DNA of 64,000 bases. Origin: Muribaculaceae bacterium. GTDB lineage: Bacteria > Bacteroidota > Bacteroidia > Bacteroidales > Muribaculaceae. The position numbers and the translations under genes are program-made. The stretch covers positions 1 through 64,000 of the forward strand of contig JAMPHP010000001.1 of the NCBI GenBank assembly GCA_023663365.1, read 5' to 3'. Position 1 is the stretch's first letter. Each line of letters opens with the position of its first letter. The notes under the pieces were generated by a model. It saw only the letters and a program-made list of their open reading frames with translations, made no database searches and was not told the origin of the DNA. Below are positions 8,974 to 18,360 of this stretch, in pieces.

Positions 8974-9472
8974 TATCCGCCGACATACAATAGCGGTGTT
9001 CACGGCGGCTGTGCTTTCCATGGTGCCTTGCGGGTGTGAGCATCTCGACGACGACCGCATACCGATGGAGGCCGTCAACATAGTCTTCGCCACACCTGCC
9101 GACTGGGATGTCTACGGAGTGGCGGGAGCTATGTCGTGGAAGCGCTTCATCCGCTCCGAGCGCATCCCGCGCGATTTCCCCTACACCGCCATGACCTATA
9201 CCGGTTTCGGTGGCGTGTTGCTGCTGAGCGATGTGCTCGGCACGCCGCAGGCCTACGACCTTGCCTGCCCCGTAGAGCGCAAAGCCGACGTGAGGGTGGC
9301 CATAAAGCCCGACGATGAGTTCCTTGCCGAGTGCCCCGTGTGCCACAGCCGCTACAACGTGTTTTCACTCACCGGGCACCCCGTGAGCGGCCTTGCCGCC
9401 GACCGAGGCTATGCGCTCAGGCGCTACCGTGTAGGCGCCATGGGGGGCAACTACATGGTGGTAAGTTACTGA
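8957..9472 (+). CDS. Rieske-like lipoprotein lacking full iron-sulfur ligands
   Basis: Predicted 171 aa from a TTG at 8957 (another TTG at 8966 is possible); no ATG fits. The start overlaps the preceding gene by 17 bp. RRHTIAVFTAAVLSMVPCGC looks like a lipoprotein signal. The C-terminal half resembles the Rieske fold: YDLACPVE, then CPVCHSRYNVF and GHPVSG...LRRYRV. The first motif has Cys but no partner His, so a normal 2Fe-2S cluster is doubtful. Bacteroidetes carry a family of such lipoproteins of unknown role. Confidence 0.6.
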   Translation: MRALPDIRRHTIAVFTAAVLSMVPCGCEHLDDDRIPMEAVNIVFATPADWDVYGVAGAMSWKRFIRSERIPRDFPYTAMTYTGFGGVLLLSDVLGTPQAYDLACPVERKADVRVAIKPDDEFLAECPVCHSRYNVFSLTGHPVSGLAADRGYALRRYRVGAMGGNYMVVSY

Positions 9473-9494
9473 CCGCAGCAAAGCCCTCTCCTCC

Positions 9495-10304
9495 ATGCAC
9501 CGCCGTCACTACATAGCCCTTTGGATGCTCCTGTGCATCGCTTTCGCCATCTTCACGATAGCTGCCGCCGTGGAGCTGCCCGAAGTGTGCGGACATCGGT
9601 TTCGCACCGCCGACATCTCGGCTATCACAGGGCGAGAGTCCGAGCCAGTCGATACTGCCGATGCCATCGAAGCCGACATCACCGTGCCCGACACACTCCT
9701 GGCTGATGTAGCACAGGCTTTCCCCGTGCCTTGCGACACCACCGCGCAGACAATACTCCTTATCGGCGACTCCATGCTCGAAGGCCTCGGCCCGCGCCTT
9801 GCGGCCTACGCCGAGCACAACGGCCACACCCTCTACACCGTGATGTGGTACAGCTCAAGCTCCGAGCGCTGGGGCAGCACGGGCAAGCTCCGCACCTACA
9901 TCGACCGGCTCCATCCCACCTACATAGTGCTCTGCCTTGGCGCTAACGAGTTGAATGTTACTGATGTAGTGGCCAAGCGAAAGAAGTATGTGAAGAAAAT
10001 CATAGAGGAAATCGACACCATCCCTTACCTCTGGATAGGCCCGCCCAACTGGCGTCGCGACACGGGCATCAACAAGCTCATTGCCGACAATACCTCGCGC
10101 GGCTGCTTCTTCCTCAGCGACGGTATGCACTTCGAGCGGAGCAAGTACGGAGCCCACCCCACACGCGGCTCTGCTGCCGAGTGGCTCGACAGTGTGATGC
10201 GCTGGATGCCGGCCAATGCGCTGCACCCTATCCGCATGGATATTCCCGAGAAGAGCTCGGGGCGGCCGAAGCGCATCTACGTTCACCAGCCCGACGAAAA
10301 ATGA
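9495..10304 (+). CDS. SGNH-hydrolase-like membrane-anchored protein
   Basis: Predicted 269 aa. A signal anchor (residues ~7-28) precedes an SGNH-type domain: GDSMLEG near residue 91 carries the candidate nucleophile Ser, GANELN fits block III, and SDGMHF near residue 207 may carry the catalytic Asp/His. It ends one base before the MBOAT start, so the two are co-expressed. In known pairs of this kind the MBOAT protein moves an acyl group across the membrane and the SGNH protein places it on an extracytoplasmic polysaccharide. The target here is not known. Confidence 0.75.
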   Translation: MHRRHYIALWMLLCIAFAIFTIAAAVELPEVCGHRFRTADISAITGRESEPVDTADAIEADITVPDTLLADVAQAFPVPCDTTAQTILLIGDSMLEGLGPRLAAYAEHNGHTLYTVMWYSSSSERWGSTGKLRTYIDRLHPTYIVLCLGANELNVTDVVAKRKKYVKKIIEEIDTIPYLWIGPPNWRRDTGINKLIADNTSRGCFFLSDGMHFERSKYGAHPTRGSAAEWLDSVMRWMPANALHPIRMDIPEKSSGRPKRIYVHQPDEK

Positions 10305-10305
10305 C

Positions 10306-11784
10306 ATGGCTGCCTTGCCCGACATAGCGCACAACATTGCCTCGATGCTGGCATATGACCCCGCCGAGCCCATGCTCTTCTCGTCGGGGATTTTCTGGGC
10401 GCTTTTTCTGGTGTTCATGCCGCTCTACGGGCTGCTCCGCCGCAATCTGTGGCAGATGCTCATCTTCGTGGTGGGCTTCAGCTTCTTTTTCTACTATAAG
10501 AGCAGCGGTGTATTTGTGCTGCTGCTGGCGGCAACCTCGCTTTTCGACTGGCTGCTGTCGCGCTATATGGCGGCCCCCGGGCGCTCGCGCAGGGCGCGCC
10601 GCCTGTGTGTGGCCGCCTCGCTGACGGCTTCGCTCGGCATATTGGCCTACTTCAAGTACGCCAACTTTTTCCTATGGAACTTCTCGGCCATGGTTGGCTC
10701 CAACTTCGCTCCGCTCGACCTTGTGCTGCCGGTGGGTATATCCTTCTACACCTTCCAGTCGATAAGCTATATAGTGGATGTGTACAAAGGCCGAGTCGAG
10801 CCCACCCGCACCTGGCTTGAGTATGCGTTCTTCCTGTCGTTTTTTCCGGCGCTCGTGGCCGGGCCTATAGTGCGTGCCGACTACTTTCTGCCGCAGATAC
10901 GTGCCATGCGCCGCGCCACTCACTCCGAGCTCTACACGGGGCTGTGGCTGATTATAGCCGGCGTGATCAAGAAAGCCGTAATCGCCGACTACATAGCCAT
11001 GTACAACGATCTCATCTTCGACGCTCCGGGCGCATACTCGGGCTTCGAGACGCTGATGGGAATTATCGGCTACACCATGCAGATCTACTGCGACTTCTCG
11101 GGCTACTCCGACATGGCCATAGGCATAGCGATGATCATGGGCTTCAGGCTCGCAAAAAACTTCGACTTTCCCTATAAGGCCCGCAACCTCACCGACTTCT
11201 GGCACCGCTGGCATATATCACTATCGAGCTGGCTGCGCGACTATGTGTATATCCCCCTTGGCGGAAACCGCCGGGGCAAGGCCCGCACCTACGTCAACAA
11301 CTTCGCCACGATGCTCATCGGCGGACTATGGCACGGCGCGGCATGGAAATTCGTGTTCTGGGGTGCCATGCACGGAGCCGGGCTGGCCGTGCACAAGGCC
11401 ACCGGCAAGCATCTTGCCCGCATCCCCGACACCCTCCCGGTGCGTGTGCTCTCGTGGGCCCTCACCATGGCATTTGTGGCCGTGCTGTGGGTGTTCTTCC
11501 GGGCCGACTCATGGGAGAGCGCCCTTGCCATCCTCGGAGCCGTAGGCCGCGATTTCTCGCTCTCCTACATCCCCGCTTTTGCCTCGGCACGCATGGTGTG
11601 GCTTATCATGATGCTCGCCATAGTGCTCTCACATGCCATGCCGACAGCATTTTGGGATAAGGTCGCACGAGCCTTTGTAAGAGCTCCTTGGGCGGTGAAG
11701 CTGTTGGTGTTCGTGGTGGCTGTGCAACTCGTGCTGGAGTTCCGCTCGGCTGATGTCACGCCCTTTATTTATTTCCAATTTTGA
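10306..11784 (+). CDS. MBOAT family O-acyltransferase (AlgI/DltB-like)
   Basis: Predicted 492 aa starting MAALPDIAHN at 10306, directly after the SGNH gene. It is a multi-spanning membrane protein with the AlgI/DltB-type core: LPVGISFYTFQSISYIVDVY, CDFSGYSDMAIGIAMIMGF, NLTDFWHRWHISLSSWLRDYVYIPLGGNRRG, and GGLWHGAAWKFVFWG with the conserved His. It probably transfers acetyl groups to a surface polysaccharide together with its SGNH partner. The frame is open 30 residues further upstream but overlaps the previous gene. Confidence 0.9.
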   Translation: MAALPDIAHNIASMLAYDPAEPMLFSSGIFWALFLVFMPLYGLLRRNLWQMLIFVVGFSFFFYYKSSGVFVLLLAATSLFDWLLSRYMAAPGRSRRARRLCVAASLTASLGILAYFKYANFFLWNFSAMVGSNFAPLDLVLPVGISFYTFQSISYIVDVYKGRVEPTRTWLEYAFFLSFFPALVAGPIVRADYFLPQIRAMRRATHSELYTGLWLIIAGVIKKAVIADYIAMYNDLIFDAPGAYSGFETLMGIIGYTMQIYCDFSGYSDMAIGIAMIMGFRLAKNFDFPYKARNLTDFWHRWHISLSSWLRDYVYIPLGGNRRGKARTYVNNFATMLIGGLWHGAAWKFVFWGAMHGAGLAVHKATGKHLARIPDTLPVRVLSWALTMAFVAVLWVFFRADSWESALAILGAVGRDFSLSYIPAFASARMVWLIMMLAIVLSHAMPTAFWDKVARAFVRAPWAVKLLVFVVAVQLVLEFRSADVTPFIYFQF

Positions 11785-11842
11785 ACTTTGCCACAGCGAG
11801 TGGTGTTTGAATAGCATACGAAACTTCAAGCTATTCATCCAA

Positions 11843-12763
11843 ATGAAAAAATCCATCCTCGCGGGCATTTTCGCCCTATCATTCGCATCACTTATGCAGG
11901 CTCAGACATCGCAGCTGAGTATTATTCCCGTAGATGCCGCCGGTGATACCTACCACGACGGCAACGACTATCCCGATAAAATCGACATGGCTCTCAATGC
12001 CGACGGCACTTTCAGCGCCAAGGGTGTAAGCATCGAATACGGCTTCTACTTCCTTGGCAACAATGCCACCGACGGCACACTCTACTCGCTTGCGCCCTGG
12101 GCTGTGACTCCGGCTGTGCAGATAGGCCCCAACCCGCTGAATATCGCATCGGAGTCGATGAAAAACTACATAGTGACCTCGGATGAGACCTACGACATCA
12201 CCTTTATCCCCAAAGGAGTGGATGGTGTTTCGTCCAATATGTTCACAATCGTGCCTGCGGGTATGACTCACGGAGAGTATCCTGCCCAAATCTATCTTGC
12301 CACGGGCTATGGAGCGTCGAAATGCGTGGCCGTGCCCGGTGCCGACGGTGTCTACACCATGGATGTGAAAGAGCCCGTGAGCGGATTCAAGATTTCTTAC
12401 GAACCCACCAATGAGGAAGCCGCCTTTGTCTACGGCCCCACAGGCGATGCCGGTGCCGTGGCTCTTGCCAAAGATACAAAGGTGGGCATTGCCCGTGGCG
12501 AGGGATTTGCAAGCACATTCAGCGCCGAGCCCGTGGAGGGTGGTACCACACGCCTCACGGTGTCGCTCGTCGAAGGTGACCAATATGTAGAGATTACCTC
12601 GCAGATGGTCACCGCTCTCGAAAGCCTCGATGTGGAAGCTGAGCAGGCCACTGCCTTCTACACCCTCTCGGGCGTGAAAGTGGACCGCACTGCCGACACC
12701 CTTCCTGCCGGTGTATACGTGGCCGTAAGCCCCTCGGGAGCACGCAAAATCGCTGTCCGCTGA
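11843..12763 (+). CDS. Secreted protein with C-terminal sorting-like tail, unknown
   Basis: Predicted 306 aa. MKKSILAGIFALSFASLMQAQ is a clear signal peptide, which fixes the start at 11843. The body is beta-rich with no family I recognise. The last ~35 residues (FYTLSGVKVDR...LPAGVYVAVSPSGARKIAVR) have the form of the C-terminal tail seen on many Bacteroidetes secreted proteins (type IX-like sorting). It lies 58 bp after the MBOAT gene on the same strand. Confidence 0.65.
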   Translation: MKKSILAGIFALSFASLMQAQTSQLSIIPVDAAGDTYHDGNDYPDKIDMALNADGTFSAKGVSIEYGFYFLGNNATDGTLYSLAPWAVTPAVQIGPNPLNIASESMKNYIVTSDETYDITFIPKGVDGVSSNMFTIVPAGMTHGEYPAQIYLATGYGASKCVAVPGADGVYTMDVKEPVSGFKISYEPTNEEAAFVYGPTGDAGAVALAKDTKVGIARGEGFASTFSAEPVEGGTTRLTVSLVEGDQYVEITSQMVTALESLDVEAEQATAFYTLSGVKVDRTADTLPAGVYVAVSPSGARKIAVR

Positions 12764-12771
12764 GTCAGACT

Positions 12772-13515
12772 CTAAATAAGCACCTTATCGTTCTTCACCA
12801 CTTGCGAGAGCGCAGCCATGTCGGCATGAGCCTCGCGGGTGGTGAGGTATGCGTTTATGGCATCGATGTGGCTCTGACGGTGAATGTCGGTGCCGATGAA
12901 GTCGACGAGCCCTTCGGCGATAAGATACTCGGCAATCTTGCGCTCGGCCTTGCCATAGGCCGACGCAAGGCTCAGAAGGTTGATCTGGAACATCAGGCCG
13001 GCGCGGTGCAGCTCCTTGTAGCGATCCTTCTTGCCGTAGTAGTAGGAGTAGCGCTCGGGATGCGCGAGGATGGGTTTATAGCCGCGCACCTGAAGGTCGA
13101 ACACGAGTTGGTCGAGGTTCCACGGCTCCACCATAAAAGAGTTTTCGATGAGAAGATGGCCTGCGGGCAGGGGCATGATGTCGCCCTTCTCGAGGCGGTT
13201 CATGAACAGCTCGTCGATGCGGTATTCGGCAGAGTGGCTCACGTCGATGCTGTTGCCTCGGCGTGCCAGCTCGGCGCGAAGTGCCTCCATGGCAGGGTCG
13301 ATGGTGGAGTGATCGTTCTCGAAAGTCGACTGCGTGACGTGCGGTGAGGCTATGATGCGCTTGATGCCCCAGGCCTGCATCTGCTCGATGAGGTCGGCTG
13401 AGGTGGCGGCATCGGGCGATCCGTCGTCGACGCCGGGCACTACGTGGCAGTGTATGTCGGTGGCGAAGCAGAGCTCTGCCGGGGTCTTTGGTTTCTTCTT
13501 AAGGAAGTCGAACAT
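12772..13515 (-). CDS. CpsB/CapC-type PHP-domain tyrosine phosphatase
   Basis: Predicted 247 aa starting MFDFLKKKPK at 13515. The PHP metal-binding motifs are visible: DIHCHVVPGVDDG, ASPHVT, EYRID, LAHPERY and GTDIHRQ. In Gram-positive bacteria and Bacteroidetes this family dephosphorylates tyrosine kinases that control capsule or exopolysaccharide export. No kinase or Wza/Wzc gene lies nearby. It is the last gene of the ilvA-led run and starts 5 bp after the SPOR lipoprotein. Confidence 0.87.
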   Translation of the reverse strand: MFDFLKKKPKTPAELCFATDIHCHVVPGVDDGSPDAATSADLIEQMQAWGIKRIIASPHVTQSTFENDHSTIDPAMEALRAELARRGNSIDVSHSAEYRIDELFMNRLEKGDIMPLPAGHLLIENSFMVEPWNLDQLVFDLQVRGYKPILAHPERYSYYYGKKDRYKELHRAGLMFQINLLSLASAYGKAERKIAEYLIAEGLVDFIGTDIHRQSHIDAINAYLTTREAHADMAALSQVVKNDKVLI

Positions 13516-13520
13516 TGATG

Positions 13521-14057
13521 TCAGTGTGTGTGTTTGCGTGCGGCACGTGCCGTGGCATCGAGGATGAAGGGGCAGGGAGCTTTCATGCTTATGGTGCCGG
13601 TGGCGGCGAATTGCTCGAGGCAAGTCTTGGCTTCGGAAGCATTGTCGAAGGAGGCCAGCACGATGTAGTAGTAGGGCTCGGCGGTCTGTACCACGAAAGC
13701 TCCTGGGTAGCCGCCGTCGGCAAGGCGCTCGCGCAGCGACTTGGCATTGAAGAGCTGCTTGAACTGCCCCACGACCACATTGAAGCGGTGCAGGCGCTCG
13801 TTGGAGCCTCCGCCGTCGGGGGTGACGCGCACGAGCTGCGTGCGCACCTCCACGGCTCCGTCGGCGGTATTCACCGTGGCCGAGCCCATGGCACGGCGGT
13901 GAGCGCCGTAGATGGTTGAATCAAGCGCCTCCTGCTGCTGCCTGGCTTCGATTGTGCGCTCGTAGGCGGCACGGTAGTTTGCCTCGGTGGTCTTGCAGGA
14001 GAAAAGAGCCGGCAGCATCATGGCCGCGGCCACTGCTGCCGGGATGTAGAGTTTCAT
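13521..14057 (-). CDS. SPOR-domain lipoprotein
   Basis: Predicted 178 aa. A lipobox ends at ALFSC near residue 21. Residues ~90-165 resemble a SPOR domain (RFNVVVGQFKQLFNAKSLRERL...AFVVQTAEPYYYIVLASFDNASEA), a fold that binds denuded peptidoglycan glycans, often at the septum. It overlaps the upstream peptidase gene by 4 bp (ATGA), so the two are translationally coupled. Confidence 0.8.
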   Translation of the reverse strand: MKLYIPAAVAAAMMLPALFSCKTTEANYRAAYERTIEARQQQEALDSTIYGAHRRAMGSATVNTADGAVEVRTQLVRVTPDGGGSNERLHRFNVVVGQFKQLFNAKSLRERLADGGYPGAFVVQTAEPYYYIVLASFDNASEAKTCLEQFAATGTISMKAPCPFILDATARAARKHTH

Positions 14058-15271
14058 TTCAATTTAAGCTTTTTGGCAATAACGCCGGGAATGGCCTCGC
14101 GGTTTACAAGGATGTCGACGGTCTTGGCCAGGAAGAAGGGCTCCGACACGTAGAAGAAGCCGTCGTAGACCTGGTTGGAGTCCCACGAGTTCTTCACCTT
14201 GTAGTATCGGTTGCCATTCTGGTCGGTGGCCACGCCCACGATTTCCATGCCGTGGTCGTCGGTGGTCTCCTGATTGTCGAACATCTCCTGGCGCAGTTCC
14301 TGAGTCACGGTGATTTCCTCAACCGGGCCTTTGAAGTCGAACTGCGATGCGGCGCGGTCCTTGTCGGAGAGCTTCACCCATCGCGAGAGCTCGGTGCCGT
14401 CCATGTCGGCCTCGGCTTTTTTCTTGGGCATGAGAGCCACGCCGTCGTTCCACTTGAAGCCGCCCTCGCTCACGTCGGCAGCCCACACCAGGGTGTAGCC
14501 TTTCTCGAGTGAGTTGTCGACGATGGCTTTGAGTTCGTCGAGAGGCACGTTGTAGTACTGCGCCCAGAGCCAGTTGTCGGGTACCTCCACGGCAAATGTC
14601 TCATAGAAAGGATGGTGCGTGAAAGATGTCACCGGCACATAGTCGGCGGTGTTGATAGGCAGCGAGGCGGCGTAGCTTGCCGGGGTATATGTCTTGCCGC
14701 GGTACTCGAAGGTCTCGGGTACTTCGCCGAGGTAGGCGTCGAGGATGCCCTTGAGGCCTTTGCGCCATGCCGGCGACACTTTCTTGTTGTTCTTCTTGTC
14801 GACCACCACTTTCATGTAGGCCTCGATGGCTGCGTCGAGCTCGCCGTGCACGTGCTTGTCCTCGCCGTACTGCAGGCCGGTGTACACCTCTTCGGGCACG
14901 GCGCCATAGCGCTTCCACACGTAGGGCACATCCATGATTGAGCCGCCGGCGGCGAGGTTGGTCTGGCCGTAGAGGCGCACGAAGCGCTCGGCTTTGTCCT
15001 CATAGCACTTGCGCACGGTGTACATCTCCGAGATGTCGAGGCTGTCGCCGCCCTTGCGGAGGATTTCGTCCTCGAAGTAGGATGTGCCGGCGAAGCACCA
15101 GCATGTACCCGATTTGTTCTGGTCCTTTACCGAGGTGGTGGGGAGGCTGATGATGTCGGTGAATACGAATTTTTCGATAGAGTCGGTGGCTACGCTGTCG
15201 GCGGGAGCTTCGGCAAAAGCCGCGCTGCTGCCCAGCAGAGCGCCAAGGGCGAGTATGGTGAATTTGCGCAT
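14054..15271 (-). CDS. Secreted C1-family peptidase, aminopeptidase C/bleomycin hydrolase type
   Basis: Predicted 405 aa with a signal peptide (MRKFTILALGALLGSSAAFA). The papain-type catalytic set is complete: Cys in KSGTCWCFAGTSYFEDE, His in TTDDHGMEIVG and Asn in YYKVKNSWDS. The overall layout follows the PepC/bleomycin hydrolase family, but a cytosolic PepC would lack the signal sequence, so this form works in the periplasm. It follows ilvA by 18 bp. Confidence 0.9.
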   Translation of the reverse strand: MRKFTILALGALLGSSAAFAEAPADSVATDSIEKFVFTDIISLPTTSVKDQNKSGTCWCFAGTSYFEDEILRKGGDSLDISEMYTVRKCYEDKAERFVRLYGQTNLAAGGSIMDVPYVWKRYGAVPEEVYTGLQYGEDKHVHGELDAAIEAYMKVVVDKKNNKKVSPAWRKGLKGILDAYLGEVPETFEYRGKTYTPASYAASLPINTADYVPVTSFTHHPFYETFAVEVPDNWLWAQYYNVPLDELKAIVDNSLEKGYTLVWAADVSEGGFKWNDGVALMPKKKAEADMDGTELSRWVKLSDKDRAASQFDFKGPVEEITVTQELRQEMFDNQETTDDHGMEIVGVATDQNGNRYYKVKNSWDSNQVYDGFFYVSEPFFLAKTVDILVNREAIPGVIAKKLKLK

Positions 15272-15289
15272 GATAGTTTTTGTTGAATA

Positions 15290-16486
15290 TCAGTTGAGTA
15301 CGTTGTAGCCCTCCTTGGTGAGAGCTTCGCGGATATGGTCGATGTGCTCGCGGTCGCGGGTCTCGAGCTCGAGCCTGATGGTGCAACCGTTGATGGCGGT
15401 GCTGCCGTTGATACGCTCGTGCGACACTGCCAGGATGTTGCCGCCCATCGAGCCCACCACGCTGCACACGCCCGAGAGCTGCCCGGGCTTGTCGGGGAGG
15501 TCGATGATGAAGGTGTAGTTGCGGCCGCTTTTGTTGAGGCCGCGGGTGATCACGCGGTTGAGCGTGTTCACGTCGATATTGCCGCCCGACACGAGGCAGA
15601 CAGTCTTTTTGCCGTCGATAGGCAGCTTGCCGAACATTGCGGCCGCCACAGCTACGGCACCGGCACCTTCGGCCACGATTTTCTGCTGCTCGATGAGAGC
15701 CAGGATGGCAGCGGCGATTTCGTCGTCGGTGACGGTGACAACCTCGTCGACGTATTTGTTGCACATATCGAAGGTGTTGATGCCGGGCTCCTTCACGGCG
15801 ATGCCGTCGGCGATGGTCGACACGCTGTTGAGGTGGCACAGTTTGCCTTCTTTGAGCGACTCCGCCATCGAAGGCGCGCCCGACGACTGCACGCCGTAGA
15901 CCTTGATGTCGGGGCGCAGCGTCTTGATGGCAAAGGCAACGCCCGAGATGAGGCCGCCGCCGCCGATGGGCACGATCACGGCTTCGACATCGGGCATCTG
16001 CTCGAGAATCTCAAGGCCGATGGTGCCCTGGCCTGCAATTACCTTGGGGTCGTCGAAAGGATGCACGAACACATATCCGTGCTCTTTCTGCAGCTCTATG
16101 GCCTTGGCGTAGGCATCGTCGTAGACACCGGGCACCAGGCACACATCAGCGCCATAGCCCTTGGTGGCCTCTATCTTCGAGATGGGGGCACCGGCGGGCA
16201 GGCATATCAGCGCCTTGATGCCATTGTGAGTGGCACCGAGGGCCACGCCCTGTGCATGGTTGCCGGCCGAGCAGGCTATCACGCCGCGCTTCTTCTCTTC
16301 GTCGGAGAGCTGCGAAATCTTGTAGTATGCGCCACGCAGCTTGAATGAGCCCGTGAGCTGAAGGTTTTCTGTCTTGAGAAAAATCTCCGTGCCGGGCCTC
16401 AGTTTGGGCGCCGGTATTATGGAGGTGGTGCGGGCTACACCCTTGAGCACAGCCGCAGCATTGAATATTTCACTTATATCAAGCAT
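15290..16486 (-). CDS. ilvA: Threonine ammonia-lyase
   Basis: Predicted 398 aa starting MLDISEIFNAAAVL at 16486. It deaminates threonine to 2-oxobutanoate using PLP. The PLP lysine lies in TGSFKLRGAYY, and the Gly-rich phosphate loop is IGGGGLISG. A single ACT-like domain fills residues ~325-398, making it the shorter one-ACT form. It could serve isoleucine synthesis or catabolism; no other ilv gene is nearby. It leads the run ilvA, C1 peptidase, SPOR lipoprotein, CpsB. Confidence 0.92.
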   Translation of the reverse strand: MLDISEIFNAAAVLKGVARTTSIIPAPKLRPGTEIFLKTENLQLTGSFKLRGAYYKISQLSDEEKKRGVIACSAGNHAQGVALGATHNGIKALICLPAGAPISKIEATKGYGADVCLVPGVYDDAYAKAIELQKEHGYVFVHPFDDPKVIAGQGTIGLEILEQMPDVEAVIVPIGGGGLISGVAFAIKTLRPDIKVYGVQSSGAPSMAESLKEGKLCHLNSVSTIADGIAVKEPGINTFDMCNKYVDEVVTVTDDEIAAAILALIEQQKIVAEGAGAVAVAAAMFGKLPIDGKKTVCLVSGGNIDVNTLNRVITRGLNKSGRNYTFIIDLPDKPGQLSGVCSVVGSMGGNILAVSHERINGSTAINGCTIRLELETRDREHIDHIREALTKEGYNVLN

Positions 16487-16507
16487 GAGAACGATTGATT
16501 TTATCCA

Positions 16508-16538
16508 CAAAGTTACTTTTTTGCGGCCAAACAAGCAA
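16508..16538 (-). promoter_or_regulatory. Promoter of the ilvA run
   Basis: Minus strand TTG (16536-16538), 20 bp, TAACTTTG (16508-16515), a full consensus match about 22 bp before the ilvA start codon. Confidence 0.7.
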
Positions 16539-16649
16539 GGATTTTAAAAGATAATCACTAATTTTACAATCGCGAAATACCCGGGGCTCAACACAAGCGC
16601 CCTCTCGCGCGTTTCTATTCAATAGATACAACTTCTTTACATCACTGAT

Positions 16650-17588
16650 ATGAACACAAAAACACTCATACTCTCCATGGCCGCAGCAGCTCTGATGGCC
16701 TCGTCGTGCTCTGTATTCAAAGGCTCGCAGAGCGGCAACTCTTCATCACGCTCCGAAATCAAGTCGGAGACTGTGAAACCCGACAAATCAGCCGGTAAGA
16801 AAGACAAAAAAGACAAGAAGAATAAGAACCGGGCTGCCTCGCAAGTGTCGTCGACCGAGAATGTCAAGCCTACCCGCGAGCAGCTCTGCGGCGGCGAGTG
16901 GACTGTAAGCTCCGTGGGAGATGTCAACATCACCGTGGAGGAGAATGTGCCCTACGTGAACTTCGCCCCCGACGGACGCTTCTATGCCTCCGACGGTTGC
17001 AACACTATCAACGGCGACTACGCCCTCCGCAGCGACGGCACTCTCACCTTCGACCACGTGCTATCGACCATGAAGTACTGCGCCGACATGGAGTACAGCG
17101 CGCTGATAGCATCGATGTTCGGCCCCGAGAAGGTGGCTGTCGACTGCCGCCGCATAGGGCAGGACACATACCTCTACTTTAAGAATAAGAACGGCAACAC
17201 AATCATGACTCTGCGCCGCCACAACATGGAATTCCTCAACGGCAACTGGCGCGTGACTGCCATCGACGGCCGTGCCATCGACGATGAGGAGGCAAACATC
17301 TTCATCGACATCGCCGAGCTCAAAGTGCACGGCAACACCGGCTGCAACTTCTTCAACGGCGACCTCTATATCGACACCACACGCTCCAACGCAATCGACT
17401 TCAGCAACATGGGTCTCACCCGAATGGCTTGCCCCAAAGGCGACCAGGAGCGAATGATGATGGTGGCTCTCGAGGAAACCAAGACCGCAATCGCAGGCAA
17501 GAACGACGACACCGTGCTCCTGCTCAACGGCAAAGGCAAGGAAGTGCTCACACTTCGCCGTATACCCGTGGAAGGACTCGATCAATAA
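16650..17588 (+). CDS. Lipoprotein with two META domains
   Basis: Predicted 312 aa. The lipobox is ALMASSC, followed by a low-complexity Lys/Asp linker (residues ~45-65). Two HslJ-like META domains follow (about 80-185 and 190-305), each with the typical GxWxVxxxxG and GCNxxxG patterns (DGCNTINGDY; TGCNFFNGDL). META proteins are envelope-associated and in E. coli HslJ is linked to novobiocin resistance and heat shock; the role here is unknown. It is followed by a nitroreductase after 16 bp. Confidence 0.85.
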   Translation: MNTKTLILSMAAAALMASSCSVFKGSQSGNSSSRSEIKSETVKPDKSAGKKDKKDKKNKNRAASQVSSTENVKPTREQLCGGEWTVSSVGDVNITVEENVPYVNFAPDGRFYASDGCNTINGDYALRSDGTLTFDHVLSTMKYCADMEYSALIASMFGPEKVAVDCRRIGQDTYLYFKNKNGNTIMTLRRHNMEFLNGNWRVTAIDGRAIDDEEANIFIDIAELKVHGNTGCNFFNGDLYIDTTRSNAIDFSNMGLTRMACPKGDQERMMMVALEETKTAIAGKNDDTVLLLNGKGKEVLTLRRIPVEGLDQ

Positions 17589-17604
17589 AGTACTCCGTGA
17601 GATA

Positions 17605-18360
17605 ATGAATAATATTTGCGATATTTTGAAAAAGCGCGCCACCGTGCGCGCTTTCTCTGCTGAAAGGCACGTCGACGACGCTACCCTCGACTCACTCCTC
17701 GAAGCCGCCTGCCACGCTCCCTCGACAGGCAATATGCAGCTCTACAGCGTGGTGGTGACCACCGACGTCGCCCTTAAGCAGCGCCTGGCCGAGCTTCACT
17801 TCGGCCAGCCCGTGGCCCGCAACTGCGACGCCCTGCTCACATTCTGCGCCGACACCCGCCGCTTTGGCAAGTGGTGCGACGCACGCCGGGCCGACCGTAG
17901 CCTCGACAATGCCGGTGGCCGCCTCACCGCTATCATCGACGCAACGATTTTCGCCCAGCAGTTCGTCACCCTCGCCGAACTTTCGGGCATAGGCACTTGC
18001 TACCTCGGAGCCGTCACCTACAACGTCAAGGGCTTCGCCGAAGCGCTCAATCTCCCCTCCGACGGCACCGTAATCCCCCTCTTCTCCGTGGCCGTGGGCT
18101 ATCCCGACGGACAGCAGGTATTCAAGCCATCGGACCGCCTGCCCTTGGCTGCCGTAGTAAGCCGGAACACATATCACGACCCCTCGCAGGCCGAAATCGA
18201 CTCATGGTATGCCGCCAAGGAAGCCATGGATGAGTCGGCACGCTTTATTGCCGAGAACGGCAAGCAGACCCTCGCGCAAGTATACTCCGAAGTGCGATAC
18301 CCCAGAGAGCTCAACATGAGCCTCGGGCGCCAACTGCTTGAGCTCATCAACGCACGATGA
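17605..18360 (+). CDS. NfsA-like nitroreductase family protein
   Basis: Predicted 251 aa. RATVRAFSAERHVDD and ACHAPSTGNMQLYSVVVT are the FMN-binding start of the nitroreductase fold, and GIGTCYLGAVTYN is the second signature. Such enzymes reduce nitro compounds, quinones or flavin with NAD(P)H; the physiological substrate is unknown. The stop overlaps the start of the helicase gene (ATGA). Confidence 0.87.
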   Translation: MNNICDILKKRATVRAFSAERHVDDATLDSLLEAACHAPSTGNMQLYSVVVTTDVALKQRLAELHFGQPVARNCDALLTFCADTRRFGKWCDARRADRSLDNAGGRLTAIIDATIFAQQFVTLAELSGIGTCYLGAVTYNVKGFAEALNLPSDGTVIPLFSVAVGYPDGQQVFKPSDRLPLAAVVSRNTYHDPSQAEIDSWYAAKEAMDESARFIAENGKQTLAQVYSEVRYPRELNMSLGRQLLELINAR

